64,000 nt of DNA from Streptococcus uberis (GTDB taxonomy: Bacteria > Bacillota > Bacilli > Lactobacillales > Streptococcaceae): contig NZ_LS483397.1 in assembly GCF_900475595.1 (NCBI RefSeq), positions 1,273,001 to 1,337,000 on the forward strand. The letters are read 5' to 3'. A program made the translations under genes and the position numbers. The notes below the pieces were generated by a model. The model had not been told where the DNA came from, searched no databases, and was given only the letters and a program-made list of their open reading frames with translations. Shown piece by piece: positions 25,697 through 34,916 of the stretch; position 1 is the first letter of the stretch; every line of letters starts with the position of its first letter.

Positions 25697-27067
25697 TCAG
25701 GCATTCCCAACCAATTGTTCCACTAACTGGTCTAAATGCATAGAGTTGCTTCCTTTTAATAAAAGATAGTCATTAGCTTCTAATATTTCTTTCACGTGAT
25801 TTGCCATAGCATCAAATTGATCTTGGTCCTCTGTCTTTTTAAAAAAGTAAACTTTCCCAATGGGATACATTTGACTAGCAAGTTGAGCTAAAGACTCAAT
25901 ATCATTTCCGTAAAAAACCAAATGATCTATTTTATCGGGACTTAAAGCAGTAATTATTTGTTGATGCAGCTCGACAGATTTTGGGCCTAGCTCTTTCATA
26001 TCCGCTAGCACTGCTATTTTTTTCCCTTGATTTTCAGGAGTTAAGCTTGAAAAGCTTTCTAAAATTAATCGCATTGCTGTTGGATTTGCATTATAGACAT
26101 CTGATAAGATATCTGCACCATTAGCTGCTTTTTTCCATTCTGTTCTGTTTTTGGTCAATTGAATGTTTTCTAAAGCTTCAATAATATCGTCATCTTCAAC
26201 CGCCAACAATTTTCCAACATATGCTGCAATCATGGCATTGCTTGCGTTGTATTTCCCAGAGAGTGGTAAAGTGATTGCTCGGTCTAAAACATTTGTTGTA
26301 AAGGTTAGACTGTTTTTCCTTTCCTGAATATCTTTAACGTATATCTCTTGATTGTCACCAAAACGAATCAACATTTGATTTTCGGGTAAATAAGGATCGA
26401 TAATAGGATCACCTGGAGCGATTAAAATGCCATGAGAATCCATACCATCAATAATTTGCATCTTACCTTCTGCAATTTTTTCACGACTTCCAAAAAATTC
26501 GAGATGCGCTTCCCCAATTAAGGTCACGACTGCAATATGAGGTTTGGCGATTTCTGATAAGAGATGGATATCCCCCATATGATCTTGTCCCATCTCAAGG
26601 ACAATTTTTTCAGTATCCTCTGGCATGTGTAAAACAGTATAAGGTAATCCAATTTCATTATTGTAGTTACCTTGAGTTTTATAAGTCTTATAGGTCGTTG
26701 CTAGCACAGCCTCAATCATATCTTTAGTACTGGTTTTTCCATTTGACCCAGTAACTGCAATAACATCAAGTCGCATCTTTTCAATATAATATTGTGCTAA
26801 CATTTGGAAGGCTTTTAAGCAATCCTTAACCAACAAGTATGGTTTTCCTGGGATCTCTTTTTCTGAAAAAGTTGCTACCGCACCATTTTCAAATGCCATA
26901 TCAATAAAATCATGGCCATCTCTTTCACCTTTTAATGGCAAAAAAAGATCGCCCTTGGTAATTTTACGACTATCGAATTCGATTTGGTTCAGGGGAACGT
27001 CGTCAAATTCGGAAAGAGAATTTTGAGCCTCCACAACTTTTGCAACTTCATACAGTGATAGTTTCAT
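25697..27067 (-). CDS. murF: UDP-MurNAc-tripeptide--D-Ala-D-Ala ligase
   Basis: Adds D-Ala-D-Ala to the peptidoglycan precursor, the step after Ddl. The Mur-ligase ATP loop is VTGSNGKTSTKDMI, followed by QGNYNNEIGLP and the central-domain NAMIAAYVG. I start at the ATG at 27065-27067 (MKLSLYEVAKVVE, 456 residues) with GAAGGAAT upstream; the longer frame only adds promoter. A TATAAT at 27113-27118 is the likely -10. Divergent from folT. Confidence 0.96.
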   Translation of the reverse strand: MKLSLYEVAKVVEAQNSLSEFDDVPLNQIEFDSRKITKGDLFLPLKGERDGHDFIDMAFENGAVATFSEKEIPGKPYLLVKDCLKAFQMLAQYYIEKMRLDVIAVTGSNGKTSTKDMIEAVLATTYKTYKTQGNYNNEIGLPYTVLHMPEDTEKIVLEMGQDHMGDIHLLSEIAKPHIAVVTLIGEAHLEFFGSREKIAEGKMQIIDGMDSHGILIAPGDPIIDPYLPENQMLIRFGDNQEIYVKDIQERKNSLTFTTNVLDRAITLPLSGKYNASNAMIAAYVGKLLAVEDDDIIEALENIQLTKNRTEWKKAANGADILSDVYNANPTAMRLILESFSSLTPENQGKKIAVLADMKELGPKSVELHQQIITALSPDKIDHLVFYGNDIESLAQLASQMYPIGKVYFFKKTEDQDQFDAMANHVKEILEANDYLLLKGSNSMHLDQLVEQLVGNA

Positions 27068-27167
27068 AATCATTCCTTCTAAATTGAACACTTTGTTAAA
27101 TTCTTTGTTCCTATTATACCACATTTTCGATCAATATTCCGTCATTTTCAAGACAGTTGAATTATGC

Positions 27168-27173
27168 TATAAT
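27168..27173 (+). promoter_or_regulatory. folT extended -10 element
   Basis: TGCTATAAT on the plus strand. Only a weak -35 (TTTCAA, 27146-27151) is visible. The riboswitch follows about 30 bases downstream. Confidence 0.55.
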
Positions 27174-27203
27174 TTTTCTCAGAAAGTGATTTTCCATACT
27201 TTC

Positions 27204-27330
27204 TGACAGAGTAGATGGTTTGCGTTAAGTGTATGTGAATGGGATGTCGTCACATAACGAAGCTTATTGCGCGGTAAATCATCGCATCCGCTGTTAAGTC
27301 ATTAACAGCTCCACATTTTAAAGAAGGAGC
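27204..27330 (+). promoter_or_regulatory. THF (tetrahydrofolate) riboswitch and expression platform
   Basis: The aptamer carries the conserved segments AGAGTAGATGGTTTGCGTTA, GGGATGTCGTCACA, ACGAAGC and GGTAAATCATCGCATCCG of the folT-type THF riboswitch. P1 pairs TGACAG (27204-27209) with CTGTTA (27291-27296). The same 3' strand can instead form an 8-bp hairpin (27290-27297 with 27302-27309). That hairpin uses part of an anti-SD GCTCC (27308-27312) complementary to the folT ribosome site GGAGC (27326-27330). Confidence 0.92.
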
Positions 27331-27334
27331 ACAT

Positions 27335-27892
27335 ATGCCAAAACAACTCTATTTTCCAAAATTGACTGTCCAACGATTAGTAACTTTAGCGATGTTAATA
27401 GCATTAGCAGTCATTGTTAGTAAATTTTCAGTTTCCATCATCCCAAATCAATTAGTGATTAGTTTTACCTTTATTGTCAATACTGTCATTGGGATAATCG
27501 CTGGACCTTTTTGGTCTTTTATCACCTTAGCAATGATCGATTTGATTGATAGCTTAATGGGGGGCACTAGCCATTTTATCATTTGGTGGACAGTTATGGA
27601 GGCTTTTCAGGGACTCCTTTATGGTTTCTTTTTCTATAAAAGACCATTGCGGTCAAATCAAAAAAAGGATTGGATCTATGTGTCAGCTGTGACGCTTGTT
27701 ATCATGCTATTTTCAACATTTCTGATAACTCCCCTATTGATTCAGATTTATTTTCATGTTCCTTTCTGGGCCCAATATGCTGCGGGAAGATGGTTCAAGA
27801 TTTTTGAGATACCGTTACGCGTTCTTTTAACCATGTTCCTCATACCTCCTCTTCAACGAATCCCAGAAATCAAGAAACTGTCAGCTCTATAA
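27335..27892 (+). CDS. folT: Folate ECF transporter S component
   Basis: Substrate-binding membrane subunit of an energy-coupling factor transporter for folates. It has 185 residues and about six membrane segments; the family region around GPFWSFITLAMIDLIDSLMGG and the C-terminal RWFKIFEIPLRVLL are present. The THF riboswitch immediately upstream is strong independent evidence for the substrate. The shared EcfA/EcfT energising module is not in this window. It lies between divergent murF and convergent ddl. Confidence 0.92.
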   Translation: MPKQLYFPKLTVQRLVTLAMLIALAVIVSKFSVSIIPNQLVISFTFIVNTVIGIIAGPFWSFITLAMIDLIDSLMGGTSHFIIWWTVMEAFQGLLYGFFFYKRPLRSNQKKDWIYVSAVTLVIMLFSTFLITPLLIQIYFHVPFWAQYAAGRWFKIFEIPLRVLLTMFLIPPLQRIPEIKKLSAL

Positions 27893-27928
27893 AAAAGAAC
27901 AAAGTGTCATCCCCACTTTGTTCTTTTT
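27892..27928. terminator. Bidirectional terminator, folT and ddl
   Basis: A 15-bp stem (27892-27906 with 27914-27928), 7-base loop, between convergent genes. Confidence 0.9.
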
Positions 27929-27931
27929 CTT

Positions 27932-28978
27932 CTAGATTAAATGACTTTCACGTTTTTGGAACATTTCCTCAGCTAATGACACTAATTCTTCAATGAGATC
28001 AGAGTATGACAATCCCATATTATCCCATAATAAGGGATACATGGACCACTGAGTGAATCCAGGCATAGTATTCAATTCATTGAGATATAGGTTGCCATCC
28101 TCCGCTAAAAAGAAATCACAGCGAGACAAACCACATGCTCCAATAGCTTTAAAAGCTTGTTCTGCAAAATATCTCATTTGTGATGTAATGCCTTCATCAA
28201 TCGTCGCGGGAATAGCCATACTTATCTTATTATCTATGTATTTGGCTTGATAGTCATAGAAGGCAACATCTTTGATGACTTCACCAGGTAGAGTTGATGC
28301 TACTTTCGTATTTCCTAATAAGCCAACTTCAATCTCACGTGCTACGACTCCTTGTTCAATTAAAATACGACTATCATATTTTAAAGCTAATGCAATAGCT
28401 TCTCTTAAGCCTTCAATTGATTCTGCTTTTGAAATTCCAACTGAAGACCCCATATTTGCTGGTTTCACAAAAATTGGAAAGCTTAATGTCTCAAGTGTTT
28501 CAGTGATACAGTCTTCCAAGTCATTACCTTCAATATAGACGGTGTAGTTAACTTGTGGAATACCTGCTGATTCCAAAACTCGCTTAGTGGTAATCTTATC
28601 CATTGCGACACTGGAAGATAAAATATTGGTACCGACATAAGGCATTTTTAGGATTTCAAGGAAACCTTGAATTGAGCCATCTTCTCCCATTGGACCATGT
28701 AACAAAGGAAAGACAACTGCTTTATCTTCATAAATATCACTTGCCTTGATTTTTAATGACGCATCCAAGCTAGCATTGGTCATTAATTTTTCAGACTCAC
28801 TTGGTTGAACAGTAAATTCTTGTGTTTTGTAAAAATCACCTGCTTGTGAAATGAAATAAGTTTTGACATGGAACTTATCATAATTAATAGCTCTCATGAT
28901 GCTTTCTGCCGAAAGAACTGATACTTCTCTCTCAGCAGAACGTCCTCCATAAAGTAAAACAATGGTTTGTTTAGACAT
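27932..28978 (-). CDS. ddl: D-alanine--D-alanine ligase
   Basis: Makes the D-Ala-D-Ala dipeptide for MurF. ATP-grasp enzyme of 348 residues with [16 protein letters not shown] at the N-terminus, [31 protein letters not shown], and the metal-binding [13 protein letters not shown] at the end. AGGAAG precedes the ATG. It has its own promoter and lies downstream of recR on the same strand. Confidence 0.97.
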   Translation of the reverse strand: MSKQTIVLLYGGRSAEREVSVLSAESIMRAINYDKFHVKTYFISQAGDFYKTQEFTVQPSESEKLMTNASLDASLKIKASDIYEDKAVVFPLLHGPMGEDGSIQGFLEILKMPYVGTNILSSSVAMDKITTKRVLESAGIPQVNYTVYIEGNDLEDCITETLETLSFPIFVKPANMGSSVGISKAESIEGLREAIALALKYDSRILIEQGVVAREIEVGLLGNTKVASTLPGEVIKDVAFYDYQAKYIDNKISMAIPATIDEGITSQMRYFAEQAFKAIGACGLSRCDFFLAEDGNLYLNELNTMPGFTQWSMYPLLWDNMGLSYSDLIEELVSLAEEMFQKRESHLI

Positions 28979-29012
28979 GTTAATGCTTCCTATCTGAATT
29001 GAATTTCTATTA

Positions 29013-29041
29013 ATTATAACAAAAATAAGAATTCATTTCAA
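29013..29041 (-). promoter_or_regulatory. ddl promoter
   Basis: TTGAAA (29036-29041), 17 bases, TATAAT (29013-29018) with an extended TG. Confidence 0.7.
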
Positions 29042-29078
29042 AATCATTTCCCATAATTTTTGCAACACTCTCATTCTC

Positions 29079-29111
29079 AAAAAAAGACAAGACTAGTAAA
29101 ATAGCCTTGCC
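29079..29111 (-). terminator. recR terminator
   Basis: Ten-bp stem (29086-29095 with 29102-29111, two G-T pairs), 6-base loop, then seven T on the minus strand. Confidence 0.8.
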
Positions 29112-29115
29112 CTCA

Positions 29116-29712
29116 TTAGAGTTCTGTTCGGTTTTCAATTGCTCGAAGTAAAGTAACTTCATCAGCATATTCAATATCAGAACCAACTGCAAGTCCACGA
29201 GCTAAGCGCGTTACTTTTATACCTGCTGGTTTTAGGACTCTAGAAATATACATAGAAGTGGCTTCCCCATCAGCCGTAGCATTTGTAGCAACAATAACTT
29301 CTGAAACATCACTATCCATCAAACGCGTAATCAATGTTTTCAGGTTAATATCATCCGGACCTACCCCATTCATGGGAGAAATCAAACCATGTAAGACATG
29401 ATAATAGCCGTGATACTCCTGTATCTTCTCCATGGCTGAAACATCTTTTGAATCTTCAACCACCAATATCATGCTCTTATCTCGACTAGGGTCGGTACAA
29501 ATGGAACATGGATCCTCATCTGTTAAATTTCCGCACACTGAGCAATAAGTGAGTTCTCTTTTGGCTGCCAATAAATTTTTGGCAAAGTCATTAACATCTT
29601 CATCACTCATACCGATTGTATAGAAGGCTAATCGAGTTGCCGTTTTAATGCCAATTCCTGGTAATTTTGAATAAGAATCAATAAGTTTTGCTATTGGTGT
29701 TGGATATAACAC
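29116..29712 (-). CDS. recR: Recombination protein RecR
   Basis: Works with RecF and RecO to load RecA at gaps. It has 198 residues: helix-hairpin-helix [15 protein letters not shown], a four-cysteine zinc finger ([16 protein letters not shown]), and a Toprim domain with the VVEDSKDV acidic motif. The start is a GTG with AAGGAG seven bases upstream. It sits 11 bases after pbp2b and is probably cotranscribed with it. Confidence 0.97.
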   Translation of the reverse strand: MLYPTPIAKLIDSYSKLPGIGIKTATRLAFYTIGMSDEDVNDFAKNLLAAKRELTYCSVCGNLTDEDPCSICTDPSRDKSMILVVEDSKDVSAMEKIQEYHGYYHVLHGLISPMNGVGPDDINLKTLITRLMDSDVSEVIVATNATADGEATSMYISRVLKPAGIKVTRLARGLAVGSDIEYADEVTLLRAIENRTEL

Positions 29713-29723
29713 GCTTCTCTCCT

Positions 29724-31790
29724 TTATGTTTTTGCCTTATTTGCCATATATAAATTAATGATATCCCGAGCCATTTGTTGATGCGATTTGGCTAAAGCAT
29801 CACTGGCATGAGGATACATAATGGCAACAGCTACTTCAGGATCTTGACTTGGACCATAGGCCACAACATTCAAGTTAAAAGTAGCAACTGTATTTCCTTC
29901 TTTATCTTTGGCATAAGTTTCAGCCGTTCCGGTTTTAGCACTGATTGGCACAGATCCACCCACCAAGCCTTTACCCGTTGCATATGGACTTGAACTGTTG
30001 ACAACCTGATAAAATCCTTCTTGCAGAATGGCTAACTGTTCTGAACTAATGGTGACTTTATTGAGGACAGTTGGCTCCAGTATCTTTTCTAATTTACCTA
30101 AGCCCTTTGTGCCATCATTAGCGTAGATACTATCAACAACATGAGGTGCAATTCTTTGTCCCCCATTGGCAATTGTTGATACATATTGGGCTAATTGAAG
30201 GGTTGTATAATTATCAAACTGGCCAAAAGCTTCCGTTAAAACATTTGAAGCCGTATAATCTTTGGTCACATAACCTTGTGATTCTCCAGGCAAATCAATA
30301 CCTGTTGATACTCCTAAACCAAATTCAGAAAAGGTCGATCGTAATGCCTCCATAGCTTTTTTCATTCCGTCAGTCATCAAAGACATACCAACATGATACT
30401 CTTGCCCCATCATTTTAAGAGCTATTTGAACCATATATGTATTTGATGAGTATTCCAAAGCTTGAGTTGCAGTTATATTTTGTTGACCTGCCGTAAACCA
30501 TGAATTAATAGGTTTTGAATTTCCAAACTGGATTGGCTGATCTGTTAAGACTTGATTTCCTGAAATAACACCATTTTGCCAACCTGCCGTTAGGGTGGCT
30601 CCCTTAACAACCGAACCCGGCGTGAAAACATTGGTGATGGTCCCAAGAGCATTTTTTTGAATCTGCCCCGAATCCAAATCACGAGACAAGCCCGACATAG
30701 CCAGAACAGCGCCTGTTTTTGGATTCATTGCAACAGCATAGACCCCTTCAGAATAGGTTGCTTTACCTTGAGATATTTCTGAATCAAAATAATTTCTGAC
30801 AATTTGATCCACACCATTTTGAAAATCAGTATCAATGGTTAGTTTAAGATTTTTACCTTTAGCGCCTTTTGAGGTAACCTTATCCGATAGAATTTTCCCT
30901 TTTTTATTGGTCTTTATTTCTCTAACGTCATGTTTACCTTGTAACACTTTTTCGTAAGCTTTTTCTAGGTAAGAAGTACCGACACGGTCGTTTAAGGAAT
31001 ATCCCTCTTTGAGGTATCTCTCTGCATCTTCCCGAGGAAGACCTGCCTCTTTACTGGAGACTTTACCAATAATTGAGTTGAGACTGGCATCCTCAACCTT
31101 GCGGTTCCAATCTGTCGAAATGGCAATGCCCGGCAACTTCGCTTTATTGGCAACGATATAAGCTATCTCTTGATCCGTTAAATCAGCTGTTCTTAGATAA
31201 ACGGTATTGAATGTGGCTGCCGCATTCATTTGATTGAATATTGAGATTTGTTTAACTTCCTCTGGAGAATAGGTTAATTCTTTTTCTGTCAGCGAAGCCA
31301 CAGCATTATTATAGATAACAGATTCTGCAAGACGATTACCATACTGATCCATTTTTTTGGCCTTTGGCAATTTTTCAACAACCTTGGCATAGACTTTAGG
31401 ATCAGCTAAATAATAGTCTTTTTTTGCTCTTAATGTGACTTTACTATCGGTGTAAGTAACATACTGAGATAATTTCTTAGCCAATTTTTTTAAATCAGCT
31501 GCACTCGTTTTTGGACTACGGGTATAGGAAACCACATCCTTTAATTCATTCGAAACAAGTACTTTTCCTTTATAGTCAAAAATCATACCTCTTGGATTGG
31601 AATTTTTGACTTTATAAACTGTTGATGCTTTTAATTTAGCATCATAAAAAGCTTTGTTCTGAATTTGCATGTGTGACAGTCGCAAGACAAGTGCTATGAA
31701 CAAAAGAACGATGATCAAAAATAAGAGGTGTATGCGATGAGGTATACTTGCCTTTTTTTTAACGATAAATGATGGTTTTTCTTTTTTAAT
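29724..31790 (-). CDS. pbp2b: Penicillin-binding protein 2B with ATT start
   Basis: Class B transpeptidase for elongation-phase peptidoglycan synthesis. One membrane segment lies at about residues 22-38. The dimerisation domain follows, then the transpeptidase domain with SVVK (active Ser about 393), SSN in YSSNTYMV, and KTG in [10 protein letters not shown]. No ATG, GTG or TTG lies between the GGAGG at 31799-31803 and codon 25. An ATT at 31788-31790, eight bases from GGAGG, gives a 688-residue protein with the basic cytoplasmic tail ([18 protein letters not shown]) that such proteins need. The TTG at 31716-31718 would start inside the membrane segment. Confidence 0.88.
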   Translation of the reverse strand: MKKEKPSFIVKKKASIPHRIHLLFLIIVLLFIALVLRLSHMQIQNKAFYDAKLKASTVYKVKNSNPRGMIFDYKGKVLVSNELKDVVSYTRSPKTSAADLKKLAKKLSQYVTYTDSKVTLRAKKDYYLADPKVYAKVVEKLPKAKKMDQYGNRLAESVIYNNAVASLTEKELTYSPEEVKQISIFNQMNAAATFNTVYLRTADLTDQEIAYIVANKAKLPGIAISTDWNRKVEDASLNSIIGKVSSKEAGLPREDAERYLKEGYSLNDRVGTSYLEKAYEKVLQGKHDVREIKTNKKGKILSDKVTSKGAKGKNLKLTIDTDFQNGVDQIVRNYFDSEISQGKATYSEGVYAVAMNPKTGAVLAMSGLSRDLDSGQIQKNALGTITNVFTPGSVVKGATLTAGWQNGVISGNQVLTDQPIQFGNSKPINSWFTAGQQNITATQALEYSSNTYMVQIALKMMGQEYHVGMSLMTDGMKKAMEALRSTFSEFGLGVSTGIDLPGESQGYVTKDYTASNVLTEAFGQFDNYTTLQLAQYVSTIANGGQRIAPHVVDSIYANDGTKGLGKLEKILEPTVLNKVTISSEQLAILQEGFYQVVNSSSPYATGKGLVGGSVPISAKTGTAETYAKDKEGNTVATFNLNVVAYGPSQDPEVAVAIMYPHASDALAKSHQQMARDIINLYMANKAKT

Positions 31791-31844
31791 GACAATAACC
31801 TCCTTACAAACTACCTTTCCTATTTTATCATAAATCGTAAAAAG

Positions 31845-31870
31845 AAAACTGAGAATTCATTCTCAGTTTT
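31845..31870 (-). terminator. Terminator of the formate/nitrite channel gene
   Basis: AAAACTGAGAA/TTCTCAGTTTT 11-bp stem, loop TTCA, T-rich on the minus strand. The likely pbp2b -10 (TGATAAAAT) follows it. Confidence 0.85.
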
Positions 31871-31884
31871 AGATTTTTTTGTTT

Positions 31885-32661
31885 TTAATCATGATTGTCA
31901 TGTGCATGGTAGAAAGCAATATAATAAAAAAGACTCACAAAAATAGCACCACCAATAATATTTCCAGCAAAAACAAGTGAAAAGTTTTCCAAAAATTCTA
32001 ACCAAGTTGCACCATTCTCAAAGATTGCAGCTGGAATGACAAAGGCATTGGCGACACTATGCTGAAAGCCTAGGGCAACAAATGTCATCACTGGAAACCA
32101 AATGCCTAACAATTTTCCACTGGCTTCTTTGGCTCCATAATTTAACCATAAAGCTAATCCCACAAACCAATTACATCCAATTCCTGAAACAAAGGCTTGT
32201 AATGGATTGGCAGCTATTTTAGCATGAGCAACTTCAATAACTTCTTCCTTAAAAATACCGCTTGCTGTTAAGCCAAGGAAATGACCAAAAACATAAGCGA
32301 CGAAAAAGGCACCAATAAGATTAAAAATGGTAATCACTAACCAATTTTTAAGCAGGTCATTGAGTGAAATTTTTTTGGCAAAGAAACTAGCAGATACTGC
32401 CATCATATTACCCGTAATAAGCTCCCCACCTGCCATCAAAATGATAATTAAGCCGATCGGAAAGGCACAAGCACCAAGTATACTCGAAAAAGCACCAAAT
32501 GTTTCCAAACCACTAGCAGCAATTCTAACATAGAGTAAATACCCTAAACTAATCATTGCTCCACCAATAAACCCTAAAATAGCCTTTGCGCGAAATGGTT
32601 TCGCAACTTTATACTGTCCTATCGCAATAGTGCTTTCAATAATTTCTTCTGGTGATTTCAT
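31885..32661 (-). CDS. Formate/nitrite transporter (FNT) family channel
   Basis: 258 residues with six membrane segments. FNT features are GGAMISLGYLLYVRIA, AGGELITGNMM and the central GIGCNWFVGLALWL and FQHSVANAFVIP. It likely exports formate from pyruvate formate-lyase metabolism; this is inference from the family. Two AGGAG sites exist. I chose the ATG at 32659-32661 (MKSPEEIIES) because its site lies within the transcript, while the upstream one overlaps the predicted transcription start. Confidence 0.88.
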   Translation of the reverse strand: MKSPEEIIESTIAIGQYKVAKPFRAKAILGFIGGAMISLGYLLYVRIAASGLETFGAFSSILGACAFPIGLIIILMAGGELITGNMMAVSASFFAKKISLNDLLKNWLVITIFNLIGAFFVAYVFGHFLGLTASGIFKEEVIEVAHAKIAANPLQAFVSGIGCNWFVGLALWLNYGAKEASGKLLGIWFPVMTFVALGFQHSVANAFVIPAAIFENGATWLEFLENFSLVFAGNIIGGAIFVSLFYYIAFYHAHDNHD

Positions 32662-32701
32662 CCCAATACTCCTAGTTATCATTTTCACAAAGTCAACTCC
32701 T

Positions 32702-32729
32702 AGTATAACAATTTTTCAAAAAAATGCAA
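32702..32729 (-). promoter_or_regulatory. Promoter of the FNT gene
   Basis: TTGCAT (32724-32729), 16 bases, extended -10 TGTTATACT (hexamer 32702-32707). The -35 lies inside the preceding terminator's distal arm and T-run. Confidence 0.6.
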
Positions 32730-32750
32730 GCCCTTCCATAGAAGAGCTTG
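32718..32750 (-). terminator. niaX terminator
   Basis: CAAGCTCTTC/GAAGGGCTTG 10-bp stem (one G-T pair), loop TATG, then CATTTTTTT on the minus strand. Confidence 0.85.
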
Positions 32751-32755
32751 TTTTT

Positions 32756-33301
32756 TTATTGTTTTGCAATCTTTAAATTGAGTTTATGAACCATGATATC
32801 CCACAACCAGAAGGAAAGGTAAAAATCGACAATTCCGTGTATCAATGTGCCAAGTCCTACCAAGCCTAGGATTGTCCAAATATAAGATGAGTCAGTGCTT
32901 GCAGTTTTTGTTAACAATAAGACAACAGCAAACTCTGCTGCAGCATGAATCACATTAATGCCAAAAGCAAAAGGGAAAGCTTTAATAGGATTTTCTAAAA
33001 GACTTGACTGTTTTCTTAAAAGGGTTGCTGCTATTATCGCAAAGAGGATATGGGATAAAGCTCTAAATACAATAACAATAGGAAAACCTGCCATAAAGAA
33101 TCCCAAGGCAGTTCCTAAACTAACAAAGATTGCAACTGGTAAAGAAATAAAGGTTGCTAAAAAGATTGGAACATGGCTTGCTAGAGTAAAAGAAGCCGGT
33201 CCAATGATAACTTTAATTGGCATCATCATTGGTATAATAATGCCAAAAGCTACTAAAATAGAAGCGTAAGCAATTGTTTGCGTTTGTTTATGATTTGTCA
33301 T
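32756..33301 (-). CDS. niaX: Niacin ECF transporter S component (NiaX-like)
   Basis: 181-residue membrane protein with about six membrane segments beginning IAYASILVAFGIIIPMMMP, typical of ECF S components. I assign niacin because the gene lies next to a NiaR-type repressor and behind a palindromic operator at its promoter; the substrate is inference from that context. The ATG at 33299-33301 has AAAGGAG upstream. The longer open frame extends through the promoter. Confidence 0.82.
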   Translation of the reverse strand: MTNHKQTQTIAYASILVAFGIIIPMMMPIKVIIGPASFTLASHVPIFLATFISLPVAIFVSLGTALGFFMAGFPIVIVFRALSHILFAIIAATLLRKQSSLLENPIKAFPFAFGINVIHAAAEFAVVLLLTKTASTDSSYIWTILGLVGLGTLIHGIVDFYLSFWLWDIMVHKLNLKIAKQ

Positions 33302-33319
33302 TTCATCTCCTTTTGCATT

Positions 33320-33366
33320 ATTATAAACAAAAAACATTACAGGTGTCAAGACACCTGTAATGTTTT
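33320..33366 (-). promoter_or_regulatory. niaX promoter, NiaR-type operator and niaR terminator in one element
   Basis: On the minus strand TTGACA (33344-33349), 18 bases, TATAAT (33320-33325). The -35 is at the centre of a perfect inverted repeat with 13-bp arms (33334-33346 and 33351-33363), extended by A/T to 16 bp. The core half-site is ACAGGTGTC. As RNA the same repeat is a tetraloop hairpin followed by six T, directly after the niaR stop. Confidence 0.85.
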
Positions 33367-33885
33367 TTAACTGTGATATAATAAACCAACTTTTTTCAAT
33401 GCAGCTTTAATCTTTTGGAAATCTTCCTGACTTTGGCAAGAAATCAAATGACTATGGAGACCATCTGTTAATGAAGAAAGGAGTTCAGCTTGAGATTGTC
33501 TTACCTTAGACATAAAATCAGTAATATCATCTTGACTTTTAATATTTAAAGGTGCTGTCAACATTCCATAAATGGGATGCTCTACTTCAACTGTTGAGAT
33601 AATCCCACCATGCTTTATAATGATTTCAAGTTCTATTTGGGTTTCCTCCATTGAGTGTTGACAGACAATCCTTGCCGTATAGGCACTCGTTTGGAGAGAT
33701 GATTTCATGATGTAACCCTTCGGTGTCGACACAATATCATGTTGCGAAGCTCTGAGAAGAGCAATATCACCGACGATGACTTGGCGACTAACACCTAAAA
33801 GCTTTGCCAATTGCGTTGCAGAAATTGTGTCTGTCTCTTTTTCTAAAAGTTCTAATAAGCTTTCTCTACGTTGCTTAGCTTTCAT
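33367..33885 (-). CDS. niaR: NiaR-type nicotinate-responsive repressor
   Basis: 172 residues. An N-terminal winged helix-turn-helix (ISATQLAKLLGVSRQVIVGDIALLRA) is followed by a 3H domain with the conserved histidines (HSMEETQIEL, VEHPIYGML, DGLHSHLISC). Family members bind nicotinic acid and repress niacin uptake and NAD synthesis genes. The ATG at 33883-33885 has AAAGG eight bases upstream; a GTG three codons earlier is less likely. An extended -10 (TGATAAAAT) lies at about 33920. Confidence 0.9.
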   Translation of the reverse strand: MKAKQRRESLLELLEKETDTISATQLAKLLGVSRQVIVGDIALLRASQHDIVSTPKGYIMKSSLQTSAYTARIVCQHSMEETQIELEIIIKHGGIISTVEVEHPIYGMLTAPLNIKSQDDITDFMSKVRQSQAELLSSLTDGLHSHLISCQSQEDFQKIKAALKKVGLLYHS

Positions 33886-33951
33886 CCTTATCACCTTTCA
33901 TATCGATACTACTTCACATTTTATCACATTGTCCAAGATTCCAAAAGAGAC

Positions 33952-33979
33952 AAAAAAAGGTTAAGCATTCACTTAACCT
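33952..33979 (-). terminator. gpmA terminator
   Basis: AGGTTAAG/CTTAACCT stem, 6-base loop, seven T on the minus strand. Confidence 0.88.
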
Positions 33980-33986
33980 TCACGTC

Positions 33987-34679
33987 TTATTTGCCTAAAT
34001 AGTACTCAGCAGTAACGTTTAATTTTTCGTCAAATTCGAAAACGAGTGGTGGGAAGTTAGGAATTTCAACATCCATAATTTCGTCATCATTTAAGCGCTT
34101 GATGTGTTTTACAAGAGCGCGGATTGAGTTACCATGTGCACCAATGAAAACATTTTTACCATCAACTAATGCTGGAGCAATTTTATCTTCCCAGAATGGT
34201 AGGGCACGCTCAAGTGTCACTTTAAGATTTTCTGCATCTGGAATAACAGAGCTATCTAAGTGAGCATAACGACGATCTGTGTGAGCAGAGTGTTCATCAT
34301 CTTTTGCCATATCTGGAGGTAAAACATCGTAAGAACGACGCCAAATGTGAACTTGTTCATCACCAAATTGTTCAGCAGCTTCTGCTTTATTTTTACCAGT
34401 TAAACCACCATAGTGACGTTCGTTTAAGCGCCAAGATTTTTCAACTGGAACCCAAAGTTGATCAGAGTATTCAAGAGCAAGGTTAGTTGTTTTGATAGCA
34501 CGTTTAAGAACTGATGTGAAAGCAAGGTCAAATTCGATACCAGCTTCTTTAATCAATTTACCTGCATCAATAGCTTGTTGTGTTCCTTTTTCTGAAAGAT
34601 CAACATCAGCCCAACCAGTGAAAAGGTTAGCTTTATTCCATTCTGACTCACCATGGCGAGCGAAAACCAATTTTACCAT
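33987..34679 (-). CDS. gpmA: 2,3-bisphosphoglycerate-dependent phosphoglycerate mutase
   Basis: Glycolytic interconversion of 3- and 2-phosphoglycerate. It has 230 residues: the catalytic RHGESEWN at the N-terminus carries the phosphohistidine, with [11 protein letters not shown] and [13 protein letters not shown] completing the site. AAAGGAG precedes the ATG. It is monocistronic. The promoter is unclear: TAAAAT at 34729-34734 is the best -10, and a perfect cre site lies about 75 bases further upstream. Codon use is typical of a highly expressed gene. Confidence 0.97.
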   Translation of the reverse strand: MVKLVFARHGESEWNKANLFTGWADVDLSEKGTQQAIDAGKLIKEAGIEFDLAFTSVLKRAIKTTNLALEYSDQLWVPVEKSWRLNERHYGGLTGKNKAEAAEQFGDEQVHIWRRSYDVLPPDMAKDDEHSAHTDRRYAHLDSSVIPDAENLKVTLERALPFWEDKIAPALVDGKNVFIGAHGNSIRALVKHIKRLNDDEIMDVEIPNFPPLVFEFDEKLNVTAEYYLGK

Positions 34680-34797
34680 TAGTTAATATCTCCTTTTATT
34701 TAAGGTTTAAAACTTTTTTACAGTTACTATTTTACAAAAATTAGACTAAAAAAGCTAGTCCATAACAGATAAAATTGAAAAGAGCATGCAAGGATAA

Positions 34798-34810
34798 TGA
34801 AAGCGTTTCA
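34798..34810. promoter_or_regulatory. cre site (CcpA operator)
   Basis: TGAAAGCGTTTCA is a perfect palindromic match to the catabolite-responsive element. It lies in the 237-bp gap between divergent gpmA and pyrD. The rest of that gap holds a small hairpin (34744-34760) and the two promoters. Confidence 0.75.
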
Positions 34811-34855
34811 AAGTTCGGAATTTGAATAGGTTTTTCTCATTATTTCTGATTTTTC

Positions 34856-34884
34856 TTGCCAAGACCTAGTCCAAGTGATAGAAT
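34856..34884 (+). promoter_or_regulatory. pyrD promoter
   Basis: TTGCCA (34856-34861), 17 bases, TAGAAT (34879-34884) with an extended TGA. Confidence 0.65.
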
Positions 34885-34916
34885 AGAAAAAATTTGTCTA
34901 AATTCTGGAGGAAATC

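Noticed and set aside
27180..27205. Hairpin before the THF aptamer as a separate terminator
   Set aside because: The loop is 10 bases and no T-run follows; treated as part of the riboswitch folding landscape.
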